64,000 bases of DNA from Providencia heimbachae ATCC 35613. GTDB taxonomy: Bacteria; Pseudomonadota; Gammaproteobacteria; Enterobacterales; Enterobacteriaceae. The stretch spans positions 1 through 64,000 of the forward strand of contig NZ_LXEW01000015.1 of NCBI RefSeq assembly GCF_001655055.1. The letters are read 5' to 3'. The position numbers and the translations under genes are program-made. This document shows, piece after piece, positions 56,830 to 64,000 of this stretch (its first letter is position 1; the number at the start of each line of letters is the position of its first letter). The notes beneath the pieces were generated by a model. It saw only the letters and a program-made list of their open reading frames with translations, searched no databases and was not told the origin of the DNA.

Positions 56830-57141
56830 ATGAAAAAGTTAATTTTAGCTTGTGGTATGGGTTTATTGGCACTAACGATCACTGCATGTTCTGATGAAGA
56901 GAAAAAAGGCGAGGTTGCTGGTGCAACTGAAACTTGTAATACATACTTCGCTGAAGTTGATAGCTTAATTACTAAAGCTTCAGAAAACCCACAGGCCAAA
57001 GCTCAACTTGATGCGATGAAAGGTCAGTTGGAAGAAGGCAAAAAACAAGTTGCAGCTCTACCTAAAGATCAGCAAGATAAAGCTTGCCAACAAGGTATTG
57101 ATGCCATGAAACAAATGAAAACGGCATTAGGCTTACAATAA
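56830..57141 (+). CDS. Small lipoprotein, 103 residues
   Basis: MKKLILACGMGLLALTITAC is a lipoprotein signal with lipobox ITAC. The mature part is short, helical and charged, with two cysteines (TCNTYF and KACQQG) that may form a disulfide. It resembles small enteric periplasmic lipoproteins of unknown function (perhaps DUF5339 type). I use ATG 56830 with AAAGG upstream, not the TTG two codons before. It has its own terminator. Confidence 0.75.
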   Translation: MKKLILACGMGLLALTITACSDEEKKGEVAGATETCNTYFAEVDSLITKASENPQAKAQLDAMKGQLEEGKKQVAALPKDQQDKACQQGIDAMKQMKTALGLQ

Positions 57142-57160
57142 GCTTAACTCGTTATCTGAT

Positions 57161-57186
57161 AAGGGTCATTATTATGGCCCTTTTTT
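57161..57186 (+). terminator. Terminator of the small lipoprotein gene
   Basis: AAGGGTCAT and ATGGCCCTT pair (one mismatch) over TATT, followed by TTTT. Confidence 0.8.
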
Positions 57187-57275
57187 ATATTCACAATATG
57201 TTATTTAATCAAAGCACTATTAACATCTCTCTCACCTGCGTATTAAAAATACGTTTTAAATAATAATCCAATCAA

Positions 57276-57299
57276 AATAAAACCGTCCTTGGTTTTATT
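57276..57299. terminator. Terminator of mgtB
   Basis: AATAAAACC and GGTTTTATT form a perfect 9-bp stem over six bases, 23 bp after the mgtB stop on the minus strand. Confidence 0.7.
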
Positions 57300-57321
57300 C
57301 CGTAAACAAGTGATTAATATT

Positions 57322-60024
57322 CTACAGCCACGTACCAAACCGCTTGATATAGTATTGCTTCATTAATTGAGCAACAACACAGTAACTAACTAATGTTAAA
57401 ACAAGCCATGGAAAATATTCAATAGGCAAAGGCTGAAGTCCTATCATTGTTCCAAAAGATGAGAATGGAATATATAGCCCCAAAGCCATAATCAGCCCTG
57501 TCGTTAATAATACGGGTAATGCTGCTGTACTTTGAATAAATGGAATTTTTTGTGTTCTTAACATATGAACAACGAGTGTTTGAGATAAAAGTCCTTCAAC
57601 AAACCATCCTGATTGAAACAATGCTTCATGTGCAATACTATTTGCTTGGAATACATACCACATCAATGCAAATGTCGTAATATCAAAAATAGAAGATGTT
57701 GGGCCAATCCAAAGCATAAATCGCCCAATATTTTTTGCATCCCACTTTCGTGGACGCTTTAAGAACTCTTTATCCATTTTATCCCACGGCAAAGCGAGTT
57801 GGGAAATATCATATAACAGATTTTGAACCAGCAAGTGGATCGCGAGCATCGGTAGGAAAGGAATAAATGCACTAGCAATTAATACAGAAAATACATTTCC
57901 AAAATTAGAACTTGCAGTCATATTTAAGTACTTAATAATATTACCGAAAGTTTCTCTTCCTTTTATTACTCCTTGCTCTAATACCATTAAATCTTTTTCA
58001 AGTAAGATAATGTCTGCCGATTCTTTAGCAATATCCGTTCCTGTATCAACAGAAATTCCTACATCAGCATCGCGCAAAGCTGGCGCATCATTGATTCCAT
58101 CACCTAAAAAACCAACAGTATGTCCATTTGCCTGTAATAATTTTAAGATCCTCGATTTTTGTAATGGTGTTAACTTACAAAAAACGGAAACTTGCTCTAC
58201 TTTTTCACTCAGTTCTTCGTCACTCATTACTTCAACTTCAAGCCCTGTCATGATTTCACTGATATTCAAACCGACATCATGACAAATCTTTTCAGTGATA
58301 ACCGCATTATCCCCTGTCAAAACTTTTACTGTGACACCATTTTCACGTAGTGCAGCAATTGCTGTGATAGCACTTTCTTTTGCCGGATCAAGAAAAGTAA
58401 GAATACCTTGCAGTTCAAGCTGTTGCTCCGCTTGGGCAGATAACGGTAAGCTTGCCTCCGCACTATTTAGTGGACGTGTGGCTAATAATAAAACTCTAAA
58501 CCCTTGTTTATTATAATCACTTACAAGCTCACTAATTCTTACTCTGGCTTGCTCATCTAAAATGAATGACTCACCGTTTTGTTGATAACTTTGACAGGCG
58601 ACCAACATTTCTTCAGCTGCGCCTTTACAGATAAGTAAAGCATCGCCTTCCGGTGTTCTTACCGTGACAGATAATTTGCGGCGAATGAAATCAAAAGGAA
58701 GTTCGTCTATTTTTTGATAAGCCTTTAATTGCTCGACTTTTTCATTACCTCGACCTCGCCGAATAATGGCTTGGTCCATCATATTTTTAGCACCGCTTTG
58801 ATGGAAGCTATTTAACCATGCTAATTGCAAGATTTTGCTATTTTTCAATCCATTACTATCGAGATAATGTTCCAAAATAATGCGGTCTTGTGTCAATGTA
58901 CCTGTTTTGTCCGTACAGAGTACATCCATAGCCCCAAAATTTTGAATGGCATTAAGTCTTTTAACAATCACTTTGTGCTTAGACATCGCGATTGCCCCTT
59001 TAGCAAGGTTAGAACTGACTATCATTGGTAACATTTCGGGCGTTAAACCGACGGCAACTGCCAGCGAAAACAAGGTTGCCTCGAACCAATCACCTTTAGT
59101 AAACCCATTGATTAATAAGACTATAGGAACCATGACTAACATAAACCGTATCAGTAGCCAACTCACACTATTCACACCGCGATCGAAAGCGGTTTGAGCT
59201 CGACTACCGACAATACTTTTCGCCAGTGAACCTAAATAGGTTTTCCCTCCTGTTGCAACCACGATCCCTCTCGCTGTCCCACTGGTTACGTTAGTCCCCA
59301 TTAAGCAAATATTGGAAATCTCTAATAATTCATTCTCAGAAGGAGAAACTGGCTCAATGTTTTTCGCTGAAATATCACCCAGCGTGTCATATTTTTCTAC
59401 AGGGATAGATTCCCCTGTCAAAATAGCTTGGCTAATAAATAAGTCTCTTGATTCAACCAGTTTTAAGTCTGCGGGAACCATATCCCCTGCGGATAATAAA
59501 ACAATATCACCAGGAACTAGGCATTTGATTGGAACTTCTTTACGCGAGGAACGCCCTGTTTTATTGTCTCGACGAAAAACAGTCGCGGTTGTACGAACTA
59601 AAGATTTCAATGCTTCTGCAGCTTTATTGGTTCTGTATTCCTGCCAAAAGCGGAGTAATCCACTCAGAAGAACCATCGTCACAATAATAATAACACCCGT
59701 TAAATCAGTCTCTTCACCGTGTTGCTCAGGGATAAAATAGTCGGTAAAAAAACTCACAATGGCTAATACTATCAATACAAAAATAAAGGGATTTTTAAAT
59801 GATGCGAGTAGCTGTTTCCACGCTGGAGGCGCTTTTTCATGAGCCACTTCATTTTCACCTTCGGATACTAAGCGATCCATCGCTTCGTTCTCAACTAGGC
59901 CTAATAGATTAGTTTGGTACTCATTGAGAACCTGCTCAATCGTTTTATTGGCTTGTTCACCAACAATATATTTTTGACGCGTAGGCGCTTTGGCACTTTT
60001 GCGTTGATGCCTTATTTCAGTCAT
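57322..60024 (-). CDS. mgtB: P-type Mg2+ transporter, MgtA/MgtB family
   Basis: A 900-residue P-type ATPase. TGES at about 203-206 (actuator), VGLTPEMLPM at 325-334 in the membrane, phosphorylation motif DKTGT with Asp372, then KVLTGDN and FLGDGINDAPALRDADVGISV in the P domain, and about ten membrane helices. It imports Mg2+ when magnesium is low. I call it mgtB, not mgtA, because mgtC lies directly upstream on the same strand as in Salmonella. ATG 60024 is preferred to GTG 60045. No mgtR-like peptide gene was found downstream. Confidence 0.9.
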   Translation of the reverse strand: MTEIRHQRKSAKAPTRQKYIVGEQANKTIEQVLNEYQTNLLGLVENEAMDRLVSEGENEVAHEKAPPAWKQLLASFKNPFIFVLIVLAIVSFFTDYFIPEQHGEETDLTGVIIIVTMVLLSGLLRFWQEYRTNKAAEALKSLVRTTATVFRRDNKTGRSSRKEVPIKCLVPGDIVLLSAGDMVPADLKLVESRDLFISQAILTGESIPVEKYDTLGDISAKNIEPVSPSENELLEISNICLMGTNVTSGTARGIVVATGGKTYLGSLAKSIVGSRAQTAFDRGVNSVSWLLIRFMLVMVPIVLLINGFTKGDWFEATLFSLAVAVGLTPEMLPMIVSSNLAKGAIAMSKHKVIVKRLNAIQNFGAMDVLCTDKTGTLTQDRIILEHYLDSNGLKNSKILQLAWLNSFHQSGAKNMMDQAIIRRGRGNEKVEQLKAYQKIDELPFDFIRRKLSVTVRTPEGDALLICKGAAEEMLVACQSYQQNGESFILDEQARVRISELVSDYNKQGFRVLLLATRPLNSAEASLPLSAQAEQQLELQGILTFLDPAKESAITAIAALRENGVTVKVLTGDNAVITEKICHDVGLNISEIMTGLEVEVMSDEELSEKVEQVSVFCKLTPLQKSRILKLLQANGHTVGFLGDGINDAPALRDADVGISVDTGTDIAKESADIILLEKDLMVLEQGVIKGRETFGNIIKYLNMTASSNFGNVFSVLIASAFIPFLPMLAIHLLVQNLLYDISQLALPWDKMDKEFLKRPRKWDAKNIGRFMLWIGPTSSIFDITTFALMWYVFQANSIAHEALFQSGWFVEGLLSQTLVVHMLRTQKIPFIQSTAALPVLLTTGLIMALGLYIPFSSFGTMIGLQPLPIEYFPWLVLTLVSYCVVAQLMKQYYIKRFGTWL

Positions 60025-60231
60025 AACGTTGTCTCTACGACGCACTAATGTGCATTTTCAAACGCTATCTAACTGAAAATAAATATGATTACTCTAAATA
60101 ATTCAAATCATATATAAATCACTGATTGAAATATAATGAGTATATTAACAGTTAGATAGCTCCCGTTTATATCTCCATGACGGAGGGTGATCGTCCATTT
60201 CGGCTCCTATAGTTAATTAATTTTTTGGCAC

Positions 60232-60930
60232 TTAAGCTGGTAGCTCTGATGCCACTTTCCAGTTGATAGCACTAACACTCTGCTCAAGGCTAATTCGGCA
60301 TACCAATGCTTCGATCTCTTTTTGCTCAAGCGGTGTTGCCAGAAATTCTGCACAAACCTCAAGCTGTTCCGGCTTCAAGGTATCGGCACTACTGAGTGAT
60401 TGCAGGCGAATATGTAATCCATTAATCGCTTGTAGAATTAATGTTCTCACTAAAATTTCATCGCCTTGATGGCACATAACGCGAATTTTATAACACTGTT
60501 CCACATCGAGGGCTTGCTGCTGTGGTTGTTTATTAATTCGTGATGCGGCTTCTCTTAATAAAATATTGGCGCAAAGAATTAATAAGGTCGCCATAAAAGC
60601 CAACGAGTACTGACCAAGGCCACATAAAACACCAATTCCAGCGGAACACCAAAGTGTGGCAGCAGTATTGAGACCACGAATGTTCATACCTTCTCGCATA
60701 ATGACCCCGGCCCCAAGGAAACCAATTCCCGACACAACTTGTGCCGCAATACGGCCGGGACTATCAGGGGAAGTTGTCACCGAACTAAGAATGAAGACTG
60801 CCGCACCGGTTGCAACTAATGCATTAGTTCGTAAGCCAGCCATACGCTGACGCCATTGACGTTCTGCGCCAATTAATGCGCCTAAAAACATTGCTGCAAC
60901 AAGATTTAGAATATCAGGAGTAAAAAGCAT
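60232..60930 (-). CDS. mgtC: MgtC family protein
   Basis: A 232-residue inner-membrane protein. Four to five helices occupy about 1-130 with the conserved GALIGAERQWRQRMAGLRTNALVATGAA and GIGFLGAGVIMREGMNIRGLNTAATLW; residues about 145-230 are an ACT-like cytoplasmic domain. In Salmonella MgtC inhibits the F1Fo ATP synthase and supports growth in low magnesium and in macrophages. The start has a very strong GGAGGAG ribosome binding site. It is followed by mgtB after 207 bp. A leader of about 500 bp precedes it. Confidence 0.93.
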   Translation of the reverse strand: MLFTPDILNLVAAMFLGALIGAERQWRQRMAGLRTNALVATGAAVFILSSVTTSPDSPGRIAAQVVSGIGFLGAGVIMREGMNIRGLNTAATLWCSAGIGVLCGLGQYSLAFMATLLILCANILLREAASRINKQPQQQALDVEQCYKIRVMCHQGDEILVRTLILQAINGLHIRLQSLSSADTLKPEQLEVCAEFLATPLEQKEIEALVCRISLEQSVSAINWKVASELPA

Positions 60931-61071
60931 AATTGCTCCTCCAAAAAAATAATTTGGATAACGAAATATGCTTAACTATGCCCTAAATAAATTGAGTTGA
61001 AGTTAGACGGCTCATTATAAGCCTCGATATTAACGAAGAATATCCTACAACTTGAGATATAGCGGGTATAA

Positions 61072-61125
61072 AAGCATATAGCCCTAATATCGAATAAAAT
61101 ATTATTCAATATTTATTGGCTATTG
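61072..61125 (-). promoter_or_regulatory. Long imperfect hairpin at the end of the mgtC leader frames
   Basis: In the RNA GCAATAGCC...TGAATAA pairs with TTATTCGA...GGGCTATATGC over a short TATT loop: the inner arm GAATAA/TTATTC and the outer arm ATAGCC/GGCTAT are perfect. It begins within the last codons of leader frame 2 (the PPGNSQ segment). No T tract follows, so it could be a pausing or Rho-controlling element. Confidence 0.5.
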
Positions 61126-61190
61126 CCTGGAGGGAAAAGAGAATAAAAATAGACCAACATAATATTCACCCAATACAATAAACGCTTCAT
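61113..61190 (-). CDS. Candidate leader peptide 2 of mgtC, 25 residues, with a Pro-Pro pair near the end
   Basis: ATG 61190 overlaps the stop codon of the preceding leader frame (TAATG). The peptide begins MKRLLYWVNIMLVYFYSLF, strongly hydrophobic, then PPGNSQ. The two proline codons lie at the base of the downstream hairpin, where stalled ribosomes could change RNA folding. No good Shine-Dalgarno sequence; translation would rely on coupling. No homologue known to me. Confidence 0.4.
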   Translation of the reverse strand: MKRLLYWVNIMLVYFYSLFPPGNSQ

Positions 61191-61246
61191 TAAAAATGAA
61201 TCATTACTGAATATAATACATTAGGGAGTATGCTTGATGGTAACAT
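61190..61246 (-). CDS. Candidate leader peptide 1 of mgtC, 18 residues
   Basis: The peptide is MLPSSILPNVLYSVMIHF, with proline codons 3 and 8. Its ATG shares a base with the TGA of an even shorter frame (MAGGI, ATG 61263), and its TAA shares a base with the next ATG. GGCGG lies nine bases before the start. Only the arrangement argues for expression. Confidence 0.35.
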   Translation of the reverse strand: MLPSSILPNVLYSVMIHF

Positions 61247-61437
61247 CAGATACCGCCCGCCATGGTGGCAAGCAGTTAAAAGAAAAGACGATTAATTACT
61301 TGCCATAATTTAAGTTTTTAGTACAACTCTGACTGTCCAAGTAATTGTCTCCGAAATAAAATCTGTCTGGAGTATAGATGTGGAAATTTTGTAAGTAAAG
61401 AACAAAGTTTTAATATATTTTAAATTATCTTATTCCC

Positions 61438-61629
61438 CTACCCTTCAATAGGGGTAACAAAAATCCCAGCATCACTTTCTTTTTCATTAAAAAACCAAAT
61501 ACCGCCGGGATATTCTGGCAAAGAAATTAAATACATAATTCCTTCATTAAAAGGTTCAATCAATAATATGGTGCCTTCACGGCGCGCTTGACCATCCGTT
61601 TTCACATAAACTCGATCATTAACTTTCAT
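61438..61629 (-). CDS. dsrB: DsrB family protein
   Basis: A 63-residue protein close to E. coli DsrB (62 residues): [19 protein letters not shown] at the start and [19 protein letters not shown] at the end. It is a small beta-rich cytoplasmic protein of unknown function. The start codon follows a GGGGATC region. It precedes the mgtC leader on the same strand, 507 bp away, and is probably a separate unit. Confidence 0.85.
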   Translation of the reverse strand: MKVNDRVYVKTDGQARREGTILLIEPFNEGIMYLISLPEYPGGIWFFNEKESDAGIFVTPIEG

Positions 61630-61701
61630 TACGTACTGATCCCCTCGCTAAAGTTCATCTTTAAAACATCATATCTTCAAGATGTAAATGTAACCCAAAC
61701 G

Positions 61702-61732
61702 AAAAAGCCCGTCATTATAAATGACGGGCTTT
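61702..61732 (-). terminator. Terminator of the cold shock gene
   Basis: AAAGCCCGTCAT and ATGACGGGCTTT form a perfect 12-bp stem over five bases, followed on the minus strand by TT. It is 25 bp after the stop codon. Confidence 0.9.
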
Positions 61733-61756
61733 AGAAAATTTGTTACGTAATTTAGC

Positions 61757-61969
61757 TTAGATAGCGTTTACGTTTGCAGCTGCTGGACCTTTAGCACCAT
61801 TTTCAATGGTGAATTCAACATTTTGGCCTTCGCCCAATGTTTTGAAACCAGCGCCTTGAATGGCAGAGAAGTGGACGAAAACGTCTTTGCTACCGTCAGC
61901 AGGAGTGATGAAACCGAAACCTTTAGACTCGTTGAACCACTTAACTTGACCTTTCATTTTGTCGGACAT
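61757..61969 (-). CDS. Cold shock family RNA-binding protein, CspE/CspC type
   Basis: A 70-residue single OB-fold protein. RNP1 (KGFGFI) and RNP2 (VFVHF) are perfect, and the sequence [20 protein letters not shown] plus the end AANVNAI is closest to CspE and CspC of E. coli. It is an RNA chaperone. I start at ATG 61969, after AAAGTC; the open frame upstream is leader. Which paralogue it is cannot be settled. Confidence 0.93.
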   Translation of the reverse strand: MSDKMKGQVKWFNESKGFGFITPADGSKDVFVHFSAIQGAGFKTLGEGQNVEFTIENGAKGPAAANVNAI

Positions 61970-62450
61970 TTGACTTTTCCTATATAACATCAAAAAAACT
62001 TGCCTTTTGGCATATATGGCCAGAGTCAACTATTTAATCGGGGAAACACTAAGATGAAGCGTCAAGGACAAAGGCTATCAGGGATAACATTCTCTTTAAA
62101 ACACACTAACTCAGTACTCGTACATCAAATAGGACTGCTAAACAGGCCGATACACATTAACTCATGACTTAAAGATAATAGCAACTATTTTGTACATGAA
62201 AATCCTAAAATTATGTGGCTTTTTCGATTGTGTCACTTTCCGCTATTCTTTCATTAACAATAGCACTGCATTTTATTGATAGATTACAGATTTTTTTAAA
62301 TTCAAACGCCATTTAGAAGAGTAAAATAAGTAAGAAAAATCCGATATAATGACAATATTATTAAATATTTTTTTTAACTGATATATAACAATTCAATCTA
62401 CGCATGATACCCTCATACCATAGATATCTTACTCAGAGAGTCATCACATC
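61970..62450. other. Leader and promoter region between the cold shock gene and ylaC
   Basis: A 480-bp divergent gap without a gene. Cold shock mRNAs often have long structured leaders; a GCCTTTTGGC hairpin lies at 62004-62013 in the minus-strand transcript. The rest, including the ylaC promoter, shows nothing I can name. Confidence 0.45.
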
Positions 62451-62954
62451 ATGGATACTATCAAACAAATACTTGTCGACGATTTAAACACCATCAATAA
62501 AAATGAGAAACGTGATGGAAAACCTTATTTCAATAGCCAATTTTTAATTGGCCACCCTTATTTATGTGTTGGAATGATTGCAGCTTATATTCCACTCGCC
62601 ATTATCCTTTGGTATGCCCCTTATTTTGGTCCTTATTGGACGCTTGGTATCACCTTATTATTTTTAATTTTAGCTAGCGTTCTCTTATTTGATGTTAAGC
62701 CTATCTACCGTTTTGAAGATATTGGCATTCTAGACTTACGCGTTTGTTATAATGGCGAGTGGTTTGTAACGGAAGCTGTATCTGATAATGCAATTAATAA
62801 AATACTTGAATCAAAAGAAGTTAACAGTGCAATAAAGCAAGAAATCTCTCGCTTGCTTGCCTTGAAAGGTATGATTTCATTTTATGATATATACCACATT
62901 GCATTTCCAGAAGTTTCAGTCCCGACACAAACAGCTTTCGCTGCTCAAAATTAA
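62451..62954 (+). CDS. ylaC: YlaC family inner-membrane protein
   Basis: A 167-residue protein with two membrane helices (about 38-55 and 62-80). NEKRDGKPYFNSQFLIGHP, YRFEDIGILDLRVCYNGEWF and KGMISFYDIYHIA follow E. coli YlaC in order and spacing. Function unknown. Start ATG 62451; the upstream GAGAGT may serve as ribosome binding site. It is a single gene. Confidence 0.85.
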   Translation: MDTIKQILVDDLNTINKNEKRDGKPYFNSQFLIGHPYLCVGMIAAYIPLAIILWYAPYFGPYWTLGITLLFLILASVLLFDVKPIYRFEDIGILDLRVCYNGEWFVTEAVSDNAINKILESKEVNSAIKQEISRLLALKGMISFYDIYHIAFPEVSVPTQTAFAAQN

Positions 62955-63090
62955 TGCGATATCAATAGACTAGAGTGAAATTCAATCACAATGAGCAGTG
63001 AGTGAGCAACTAAATTTTTTTTGTATTTTTATCATTGACAGCTTGAGGCGATATCGTTAATATTCGCCTCGTTCTCAGGAACGAAGTAAT

Positions 63091-63166
63091 TCCTCCATAG
63101 TTCAGTTGGTAGAACGGCGGACTGTTAATCCGTATGTCGCTGGTTCGAGTCCAGCTGGAGGAGCCA
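63091..63166 (+). tRNA. tRNA-Asn (anticodon GUU), first copy
   Basis: A 76-base cloverleaf with encoded CCA, acceptor UCCUCCA/UGGAGGA, anticodon loop CUGUUAA and T-loop GGUUCGAGUCC. A terminator follows six bases after it. Its flanks are nearly identical to those of the second copy. Confidence 0.98.
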
Positions 63167-63510
63167 AATTTAAAAAGCCTGCCTTGTGCGGGCTTTTTGC
63201 TATCTACCTTTCTATCCCACAACATACCTAATCAAATTACCAACTTCTTTTCACTATCATGTGAATAATTAACTACACCGATAATGAAGTTTAATTTCAT
63301 GCCTAGATCGCCTCGTACAAATTTCTTCTATTGTTTTCTTTTTCATCTTCCGCGAATTTTGCCCAAATTTATTGCTTATTTCCGCCTTCCTAGTAGAGAT
63401 AATCATCAAATTGTTTACTTTACACCCATTCAGTCATTTTTTTAATTTTTATACTTTACAAGCGGAGGTAGGATAGGTAATATGCGCCTCGTTCTCAGGA
63501 ACAAAGTAAT
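63167..63510. other. Spacer between the first and second tRNA-Asn genes
   Basis: About 340 bp. It begins with the first tRNA terminator and ends with the duplicated promoter-side flank (GCCTCGTTCTCAGGAAC) of the second copy. The middle has no visible gene. Confidence 0.6.
63172..63198 (+). terminator. Terminator after the first tRNA-Asn
   Basis: AAAAAGCC and GGCTTTTT pair over 11 bases (inner C-G pairs possible), followed by T residues. Confidence 0.8.
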
Positions 63511-63586
63511 TCCTCCATAGTTCAGTTGGTAGAACGGCGGACTGTTAATCCGTATGTCGCTGGTTCGAGTCCAGCTGGAGGAGCCA
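63511..63586 (+). tRNA. tRNA-Asn (anticodon GUU), second copy
   Basis: Identical to the first copy over all 76 bases. The flanks, about 30 bases upstream and about 35 downstream, are also almost identical, at an offset of 420 bp. Confidence 0.98.
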
Positions 63587-63591
63587 AATTT

Positions 63592-63618
63592 AAGAAGCCT
63601 GCCTTGTGCGGGCTTTTT
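63592..63618 (+). terminator. Terminator after the second tRNA-Asn
   Basis: Same hairpin as after the first copy with one base change (AAGAAGCC in the left arm), so the stem is slightly weaker. Confidence 0.7.
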
Positions 63619-63854
63619 GCTGTTTATCATTTAGCCACCAAGTTCGTACTCTTCTTTTCTTTATATTTGCCACTTTTTTTATCACCCCCAGCGCTTTTCA
63701 TCCCCTTATTTTTTCACAAAAAAAAGTGAATACCTTTATTTTCGATGAAACTTACAACGATTCGAGCACATAACAGGCAGTCAGCCATTTTTTACGATAT
63801 TCACCTTTGACATTAGCAATCGGGGGCGCTAATATCCTCTGCGTATTAAGGAGT

Positions 63855-63930
63855 TCCTCCATAGTTCAGTCGGTAGAACGGCGGACTGTTAATCCGTATG
63901 TCGCTGGTTCGAGTCCAGCTGGAGGAGCCA
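63855..63930 (+). tRNA. tRNA-Asn (anticodon GUU), third copy
   Basis: Same gene with one base difference in the D-loop (TTCAGTCGG instead of TTCAGTTGG). Its flanks are unrelated to those of the other two copies and no terminator is visible before the window ends. Confidence 0.98.
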
Positions 63931-64000
63931 ACTTAATATCCCTTTCTTGTAATACCCTTATTTATATATCCTAGTATTAAACAATACCTACCCTTAACGT

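Larger units (their letters stand above)
60931..61437 (-). promoter_or_regulatory. Long mgtC leader region
   Basis: About 500 bp between dsrB and mgtC. It holds overlapping short reading frames (61190-61246 and 61113-61190, possibly also a 5-codon frame at 61246-61263) and a long imperfect hairpin (about 61072-61125). The Salmonella mgtC leader uses short frames and alternative hairpins to sense ATP and proline; this region looks like an independent version. I could not recognise a PhoP box with confidence. Confidence 0.5.

Noticed and set aside
59312-59740. 142-codon plus-strand frame opposite mgtB
   Set aside because: Antisense shadow of a certain P-type ATPase gene; composition follows from the opposite frame.
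60931-61437. PhoP box before mgtC
   Set aside because: I found only loose matches to the direct-repeat PhoP motif and none with correct spacing, so I do not report one.
62341-62352. TCCGATAT before ylaC as a sigma-28 promoter
   Set aside because: The sequence 11 bp upstream does not match TAAAGTTT well enough.
63010-63630. Two similar minus-strand frames containing SSWTRTSDIRINSPPFYQLN
   Set aside because: They are translations of the tRNA-Asn genes and their terminators in reverse; the similarity comes from the duplicated tRNAs.

Overview
The window looks like chromosome from an AT-rich member of the Enterobacterales, most probably Morganellaceae and best matching Providencia. Reasons: the flagellar and chemotaxis genes lie in one continuous block (flgL to flgA, flgMN, flhBA, cheZYBR, two receptors, cheWA, motBA, flhCD), proteins are clearly enteric in length and motif, and intergenic DNA is very AT-rich. 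The genus is an inference.

Layout. 64-1107: O-methyltransferase-like gene. 1894-13979: hook, rod, ring and junction genes flgLKJIHGFEDCB on the minus strand, then flgA and flgMN on the plus strand. 14252-17492: export gate genes flhA and flhB. 17721-19594: an accessory patch with ccdAB, a zinc-ribbon protein and a higBA pair with a frameshifted toxin. 19859-31962: cheZYBR, two chemoreceptors, cheW, cheA, motB, motA, flhC, flhD. 31963-33583: a 1.6-kb non-coding flhDC control region. 33584-36229: orphan hicB-like gene and eptB. 36385-47276: a decayed mobile region with an IS3 scrap, antirepressor, terminase, portal, head, DUF551-like, antiterminator-like and integrase remnants, interleaved with small lipoprotein and membrane-protein cassettes that often carry their own terminator, ending at tRNA-Lys(CUU). 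47533-55016: cycA, putP and putA. 55281-64000: solitary fliZ, a small lipoprotein, mgtCB with a long leader, dsrB, a cold shock gene, ylaC and three tRNA-Asn genes.

How it fits together. FlhDC, encoded at 31612-31962 and 31025-31615, should switch on the hook and basal body genes. FlgM then holds sigma-28 until the hook is finished. Sigma-28 type promoters (TAAA-like -35, 11-bp spacer, GCCGATAA-like -10) can be read directly in front of flgK, flgM, the second chemoreceptor and motA. A fifth, very good match points at flhDC itself, next to a perfect FNR-type palindrome. FliZ, normally part of the same circuit, lies about 23 kb away from flhDC as a single gene.

The most interesting signals are the sigma-28 and FNR-like sites upstream of flhDC, a 12-bp inverted repeat that would hide the motA ribosome binding site, overlapping proline-containing leader reading frames before mgtC, the solitary fliZ, and a row of small cassettes and one-base frameshifts in the prophage remnant. 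I found no CRISPR array, no rRNA and no complete insertion sequence.
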